From Chelydra serpentina (lineage: Eukaryota; Chordata; Testudines; Chelydridae): a stretch of DNA of 64,000 nt. The stretch is from contig JBAIAC010000024.1 in NCBI GenBank assembly GCA_037349315.1, positions 34,769,501-34,833,500 of the forward strand, in the 5' to 3' direction. Shown in pieces: positions 50,277 to 64,000 of the stretch (positions within the stretch are counted from its first letter, which is position 1; the number at the start of each line of letters is the position of its first letter). The notes beneath the pieces were generated by a model. It did no database searches, was not told the DNA's origin, and was given only the letters and a program-made list of their open reading frames with translations. A program made the position numbers and the translations under genes.

Positions 50277-51513
50277 CTTAACCTAGAGCTGTGCAAAAAA
50301 TTGGGAATACAATGTAAGTTCACCATCCCATACCATCCACAAACCAATGGACTATCTGAAAACACAAGCAAATCCATCAAAAGGTAATTTTAGGGCAGGG
50401 AAAATTACAGTATTAATAGAAAGGAGAGTGCACTATGACAGAAGCTACAAATTTCTTCAAATTTTTAGTACATTGAAACTCAGCTTGTCTTTTATTTCAA
50501 GTAAAAGGAATTATCGCACTGCACTAGAATGGCCTCTTTACACCTTTTCGACTGCATACAATTTCTCTCCGTAAAGACAGTCCTTTCCCCTTCCCCCACA
50601 AATAATCCATCACCATTTTTTACAGAGCATTGTGCAAGCTGGTTGATGACAGTGCGACTAATTGGGATAATTTCTTGGTGACGTATTTTCTTTCCGAACA
50701 AAACCGAACATGACAACCAAATTGTCATCCTATCAACTACTGTATGGCTTTGAGGCAAGATTCCCAGATCAAGTCTCAGACAACTACACGGTAAGTGTCT
50801 TTCAGCTTTCAGGTGCATGTGTGATTCTGTGATTGTTCATTTTACAAACAGAACTCCTCTATTTGTTTCCAAAGCCAACAGATTTCGAGGAACTCGATGA
50901 AGAATACTACATCATGAAAATTGAAGCTAGATATGATGCTGAAACTAAACTGGCTATTAGTACTATTTCAAAAGCACAAGAAAAGCAACAAATACAGTAT
51001 GCCAAAAATAAGACTCGTAAACCTGGGGAAATAACATTAAAGGTTGGTGACACTGTCATGTTCCTGAATGGAAGAAGGAAAACAAGAAAGGGAGGGCAGC
51101 TGGAACCTACCTACATGGGACCATACAAAATTGCCGCTGTAGAGGGTAAAAGATTTAAATTAGAAAAAAAGTTAGGGAAAGGTTTAGCAACGTTGTACAG
51201 TATCTCCCAACTAAAAGTATTTAAAGAGCCTACAAAATTAGGTGAGGAAAACATATCACAGAGAAACATGGAAAAGGAAACTGCTGTGGATGACCCTGTG
51301 AAAACCTCAGAGGTAGGAGAAATGGGAGGCAATGTATCTCGCAAGCCTCACAACAGCCAAGTGGAGGTAACACACACGGAAGAGGAGGGGTGTGTAGTGT
51401 CAGGAGTTTCAAGCAGTCACCCAGGTGATTTTGATGACATGGTTATGGAGGATGATGAAGACAGAGAATGGTTTCTCAAAGGTATTGCTTACCACACAGT
51501 TGTTTTTAAATAA
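50277..51513 (+). pseudogene. Intron-containing integrase remnant (Ginger/GIN-like)
   Basis: Three exon-like blocks with splice-like borders: 50277-50383 (TTTCTTTCAG before, GTAATT after), 50626-50790 (TTTTTTACAG before, GTAAGT after) and 50875-51513 (GTTTCCAAAG before). They encode the end of an integrase core (CKFTIPYHPQTNGLSE), a connecting segment (RTKPNMTTKLSSYQLLYGFE) and the C-terminal domain (LKVGDTVMFLNGRRKTRKGG, LYSISQLKVFKEP), then an acidic tail. Block 2 has a frameshift and a stop, so the whole is broken. Gypsy-type integrases and GIN genes share these motifs. The introns favour Ginger/GIN transposons or a GIN-type gene over a Gypsy retroelement. The catalytic DDE residues are not seen. 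Confidence 0.65.
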
Positions 51514-51724
51514 TTTGTTGACACACTTCCATTTATCAAGCATGTCAATAGTTTCCTTCTCTATCTCTTTTGTCCACTACACCACACAAGAGAGGTGGGA
51601 GGCACACCAACTTCTATCTAACACCTGGTGATAGATCCAGAGGGGTGAAAAGATTTGCTGCTGAAATCAGAATTGTAGCTGGCCTATTTACTCTTGAGTT
51701 AACAGGGCAGGGGAAAGTTGAGAG

Positions 51725-51795
51725 GACAAACTGGAGGCACACAAGGTGATGTAACTTGCCAAAGGTTACACAGCAAGTCAGTGGAAATCCTAGCT
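51725..51795 (+). repeat. MIR SINE fragment
   Basis: GTAACTTGCCAAAGGTTACACAG then CAAGTCAGTGG matches the MIR core and 3' part. Confidence 0.6.
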
Positions 51796-52166
51796 CTCAT
51801 TTCCCTGTACTTCTCTTCAGAATCCCGAATTATAAAATTTCTGGATTTCCCTGGTAAATTCTCAAAAGGCCTGCTCAGTGTAATCTCTCTGGTATATTCC
51901 CCCACTATATTTCCAGCAGCAGCAGCTATTATTTGGCAGGTTCATCAACTGAAACTCTCATCTTTCCAAATCTTGTGTGTATTTCATTTTGTGCTGAGTG
52001 AGAGAAGCCAGATGAAGGTAGGGAATGTGATTGGGCGGGGCATGTGCAGAGTTTAGCAGAAAGCTCTTCTAGCAAGAGAGAGATCTGTGTGATACTGTCA
52101 GCTGCAGTATTCAGCATTTGTTTCTTTTGCTCCTAATGAAAATAGCAGTGTAGGTTTGCTTATTGT

Positions 52167-52452
52167 TAGGCTGACCATATTTCCTTGAGACAAAAACGGG
52201 ACATTGGGATGGCAAAAACGGGACGGGGAGACAAGGGGCAGCCGCAACAAGCCGCCCCTTGTCTCCCCGCTCAGCAGCTCGGCGGGGAGATGAGGGGCAG
52301 CCGCAACAAGCCAGCGTTCAGTTTTTTACAAAAAAATAAAAACTATATATAGTTTATTAAAAACGGGACAAAATTGACATTTATATGGGACGGTCAGGAA
52401 ATATGAAAAAAACAGTACTGTCCCGTTTAAAACGGTACGTATGGTCAGCCTA
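52167..52452. mobile_element. Diverged TAGGGTGACC-like hAT MITE
   Basis: Ends TAGGCTGACCATA and TATGGTCAGCCTA are exact inverses. The 8-bp duplication CTTATTGT is perfect (52159-52166, 52453-52460). The interior has AAAACGGGAC repeated. Confidence 0.85.
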
Positions 52453-52569
52453 CTTATTGTGCTAGACCAGGGGTTTTCAAAATATGCATTGCGGCTTGTA
52501 AGTGAAAGCTGCTACCTGGCTGCAAGACACTGTTTACATGAGCGTCCACAGCTAATCTCAGGAACTGCT

Positions 52570-53440
52570 AATGGTAAGAATTCACTATCTCTCTGTTACA
52601 GGTTGCAAATTGCTACAGATAGCAGTCTCACATAGCTATGGTGTGAGAAACTGCTATCTGTAAGAATTAGCTTCATCAGACAGCAGTGTTACAGGTAGCA
52701 CATCCCTACAGATTGCAGTTTCTTACATCTCTTAATTAATTAGCCTCTTACAGCTGGCATAGGTACTTCCACCTTTTCATGTTTCTCTGAATGTATAAAT
52801 ATCTTCTTACTGCATGTTCCATTCTATGCATCTGATGAAGTGGGACCTGTAGTCCACGAAAGCTTATGCCGAAATAAATGTTAGTCTCTAAGGTGCTACA
52901 AGTACTCCTGCTCTTTTTGCTGACACAGACTAACACGGCTGCTACTCTGAAACCAGTTTCTTACACGTTTGTGAGTGAAAATGCTATCTTTAGGACCGTA
53001 CTACCTGCAGCAGCGATAGGTCCTACTTTGCTAAAAAAAAAAAAAGGCCATCTGACGTAGCTAATTCAAGCAGTCTCACATGTAAAACCAACCTGATAGC
53101 TTTCTTTAACAGTGTAACAAGCCTTATGGATGGGGCGGGGGAAGAGGTCGACATGGTCTATCTTGCCTTTAGTAAGGCTTTTGATACTGTCTCCCATGAC
53201 CTTCTCATAAACAAACTATGGAAATGCAACCTAGATGGAGCTAAAATAAGCTGGGTGCAAAACTGGTTGGGAAACAGTTCCGACAGAGTAGTTATCAGTG
53301 ATTCACAGTCAGGCTGAAAGAGCATAATGAGTGGTGTTCTGCAGGGATCAGTTCTGGATATGTTTCTATTCAAAATCTTAATGATTGAGATAATGGCATA
53401 GAGAGTACACTTATAAAGTTTGTGAATGATAACAAGCTGG
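52570..53440 (+). repeat. Hairpin-rich duplicated segment, copy A, with CR1 piece
   Basis: Begins with the hairpin at 52609-52668 (GCTACAGATAGCAGT and its inverse). It is split by the insertion at 52728-52954 and runs into a degraded CR1 reverse-transcriptase piece ([16 protein letters not shown], 53126-53317). The same order recurs at 53909-54400. Confidence 0.7.
52728..52954 (+). mobile_element. Penelope-type tail insertion
   Basis: Holds CATCTGATGAAGTGGGACC, AAAGCTTATGCCGAAATAAA and CAGACTAACACGGCTGCTAC. The 11-bp duplication AGTTTCTTACA flanks it. The paralogous copy B lacks the insertion. Confidence 0.8.
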
Positions 53441-53908
53441 AAGGCTCTTTTGCTGTGACCTGGATCAAACAGCACTCACTGTGTAGAGGTATCTGATCTT
53501 TGTTTCATTCAACAGAGCACATTTGAAATACAGAGACATGGTCAATATTTCTAGCCTCAGATACAAACATTACATGCATACAGACTGGATAAACACAGTC
53601 AATAGGTTTTAAGTTTTGTAATGATACCCCACATCAGCCATCTTGCACAAAATATATATTAGCTATGTCATATCCATATCATAAGCATATTTTCATAAAG
53701 AATGTAGAGTATAATGTCACACCCCACATGCATGTTTGCTGATCTGCAAATAGTAAAGGAGCATGCACTGGGTTGAACAAAGAATTAGATCAGTCACTCA
53801 GGATAAGTACATTGGTTATTAGCCAAGATAATCAAGGATGCAAGCCCATGCACCCCGTTGGTGGATTGGGAAACCTATGCTGAGAGGTCTGCTAATTCAT
53901 CTGAGGTA

Positions 53909-54400
53909 GCTAATTCCTACAGATAGCAGTCTCACATACCAACGGTGTGAGAAACTGCTGTCTGTAGGAATTAGCTTCATCACATGACAGTGTTGCAGGT
54001 AGCACATCCCTATAGTTTGCAGTTTCATACGTGTGTGTGTGAAAATATCTGTAGGACCGTGCTACGCTACCTGCAGCATAGACAGGTCCAACTTTGCTAA
54101 AAAAGGTATTTCAAGCAGTCTCACATCACATGTAAAACCAACCTGATAGCTTTCTTTAACAGTGTAACAAGCCAACAAGCGGTAGAAATGGTATATCTTG
54201 CCTTTAGGCTTTTGATACTGTCTCCCATGACCTTCTCATAAACAAACTATGGAAATGAAACCTAGATTGACATAATGATAAATAAGATGGGCATAACGAA
54301 TGGGGCTCTCCAGAGATCAGTTCTGGATATGTTTCTATTAAAAATCTTAATGATTGAGATAATGGCATACAGAGTACACTTATAAAGTTTGTGAAAATTT
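53909..54400 (+). repeat. Hairpin-rich duplicated segment, copy B
   Basis: Opens with a 22-bp inverted repeat with one mismatch (53909-53930 with 53954-53975), extended by CTCACA/TGTGAG. Then the same sequence as copy A, including TTCAAGCAGTCTCACAT and the CR1 piece (from about 54117), with a different set of deletions. Confidence 0.7.
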
Positions 54401-54499
54401 AAGGTCTAGAAAACACGACCAATGAGGGAAAATTGAACCATAATAACAGTTTTCAAGTATGTACAAATAAAGTAGCATCTTTTTACAAAAGCTGTTTCT

Positions 54500-54680
54500 T
54501 ACAATCTATAGGTATCAGTAACTGCTACAGATAGCACATTTCTACACGGAGCAGTTCACATATACTATAGTGCTAGAAACTGCTACGTGTAGGCATTTGC
54601 TACATCAGGTAGCAGTTTCTTACAATCTACACCTATGGATAAGTGCGATCAGTAGCACATTCCTAGGCAGAGCAGAATCC
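54500..54680 (+). repeat. Third, degraded hairpin-rich block
   Basis: Repeated GTAACTGCTACAGATAGCAC, GAAACTGCTACGTGTAGG and GGTAGCAGTTTCTTACAATC motifs, ending where the RTCA CpG-rich region starts. Confidence 0.55.
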
Positions 54681-55013
54681 TACTCTACACCGGGACTCCG
54701 AGCTGCTCCTCACCGCTACGTCGCCCGCTAGAAACCGCAGCCGGGAGGGGGCCCCCGCTCACTCTGCAGCTGCCAGGCAGCCAGTGGCATTTCGGTGCTG
54801 GCTGCTGCCTCCGCCGCTAGCTCAGAGCCCGGCTGCTGCGTCCAGCCTCTCCCCAGCCACGTGTTACCGGCTCCAGCTCCCTCCCTGCCTGCCTGCACTG
54901 TGACCGGCCTAAGGAGCCTGTTCCGCCGAGGCCTCGCTGTCTGCAGAGCCCAGCCAGCTCCCCAGCGCCTCGGCCGCTCCTGCCCCGGGAGGCGCCGCGG
55001 CTTCCTGTTGCCC

Positions 55014-63501
<8,488 letters not shown>

Positions 63502-64000
63502 GTGAGACAAGACACAAACCTCCTATTTACTTATCTTACTGTGTTATTAGTTGAGAATATGGTAATGATCCTTCTGTGACTGAGAGAGGTAGTAAACAAA
63601 AGAAAACAATATCCCTTTTATTTTTATTAAGAATAGTAATTAGGGCACTTTATAATAAGCCAAGAAATTTATATTTTTATTTCATCTTTGCCAGGAGAGG
63701 TTGGTGTGTTTAAATCTTCTGCTAAGAATTTGTCAGGAGTTTGAATTAAATCCATGTTAACAAAAACAAACTAAAACTTTGTTTTTAAGCATGTGACTGA
63801 AGCCTGAATAGTTGAGAGAGGGAGGGATTTTTAGTTTTGTAATGTTATAATCTCAGTAGTTCTCTAGCCATTCATGCAGTTCTCTAGCAAAAACAGAGTA
63901 CTCAGGACCTGGTATTTCTCATTTAAAAGCAGGAGAAATGTTGTGTGTTTGTTTTGGAATAAGTGCAGGCCTGTTTCATATCACAGAGAAGCAAAAAAGG

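Overview
This window is vertebrate nuclear DNA. Its genes are split by GT-AG introns and its spacers are full of CR1 LINEs, Penelope-like elements, non-autonomous hAT elements, MIR SINEs and an ERV-type LTR. The CR1 copies (one with a tail of ATTCTATG type), the GIY-YIG Penelope-like elements and the many young-looking hAT MITEs suggest a non-avian reptile, most likely a turtle and less likely a crocodilian. That species call is inference from repeat content.

Four protein-coding genes can be read exon by exon, with reading phase kept across every junction. Their order and orientation match human 1p21.2. (1) TRMT13 (+): the last six coding exons, 921-8864; the N-terminal zinc-finger exons lie upstream. 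(2) LRRC39 (-): seven coding exons, 19158-10316, tail to tail with TRMT13, plus a candidate in-frame upstream exon at 22002-22047. (3) DBT (-): all eleven coding exons, 43453-25880, with a CpG-rich promoter and paired inverted CCAAT boxes near 43.5 kb. (4) RTCA (+): the first seven coding exons, 55014-63501; the rest lies beyond the window. DBT and RTCA point away from each other across about 11.5 kb of spacer. The genes are not an operon: TRMT13 modifies tRNA, LRRC39 is a sarcomeric M-band protein, DBT is the E2 core of the mitochondrial branched-chain 2-oxoacid dehydrogenase, and RTCA cyclises RNA 3'-phosphates.

The DBT-RTCA spacer (43.6-54.7 kb) is the most layered part. It holds a Penelope-like fragment with an open GIY-YIG frame, a nested pair of hAT elements, a 712-codon open CR1 reverse-transcriptase frame that interrupts an LTR fragment, a decayed intron-containing integrase (Ginger/GIN-like), and duplicated hairpin-rich DNA just upstream of the RTCA promoter. 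In that duplication, one copy has an insertion with a target-site duplication and the other shows the empty site.

The clearest unexplained structures are two inverted duplications built from the 3' tail of a Penelope-like element, each flanked by a target-site duplication. One (33562-33793) is a perfect 232-bp palindrome with no spacer. No wholly new biological system was identified; the unusual content is mobile-element architecture and a possible N-terminal isoform of LRRC39.
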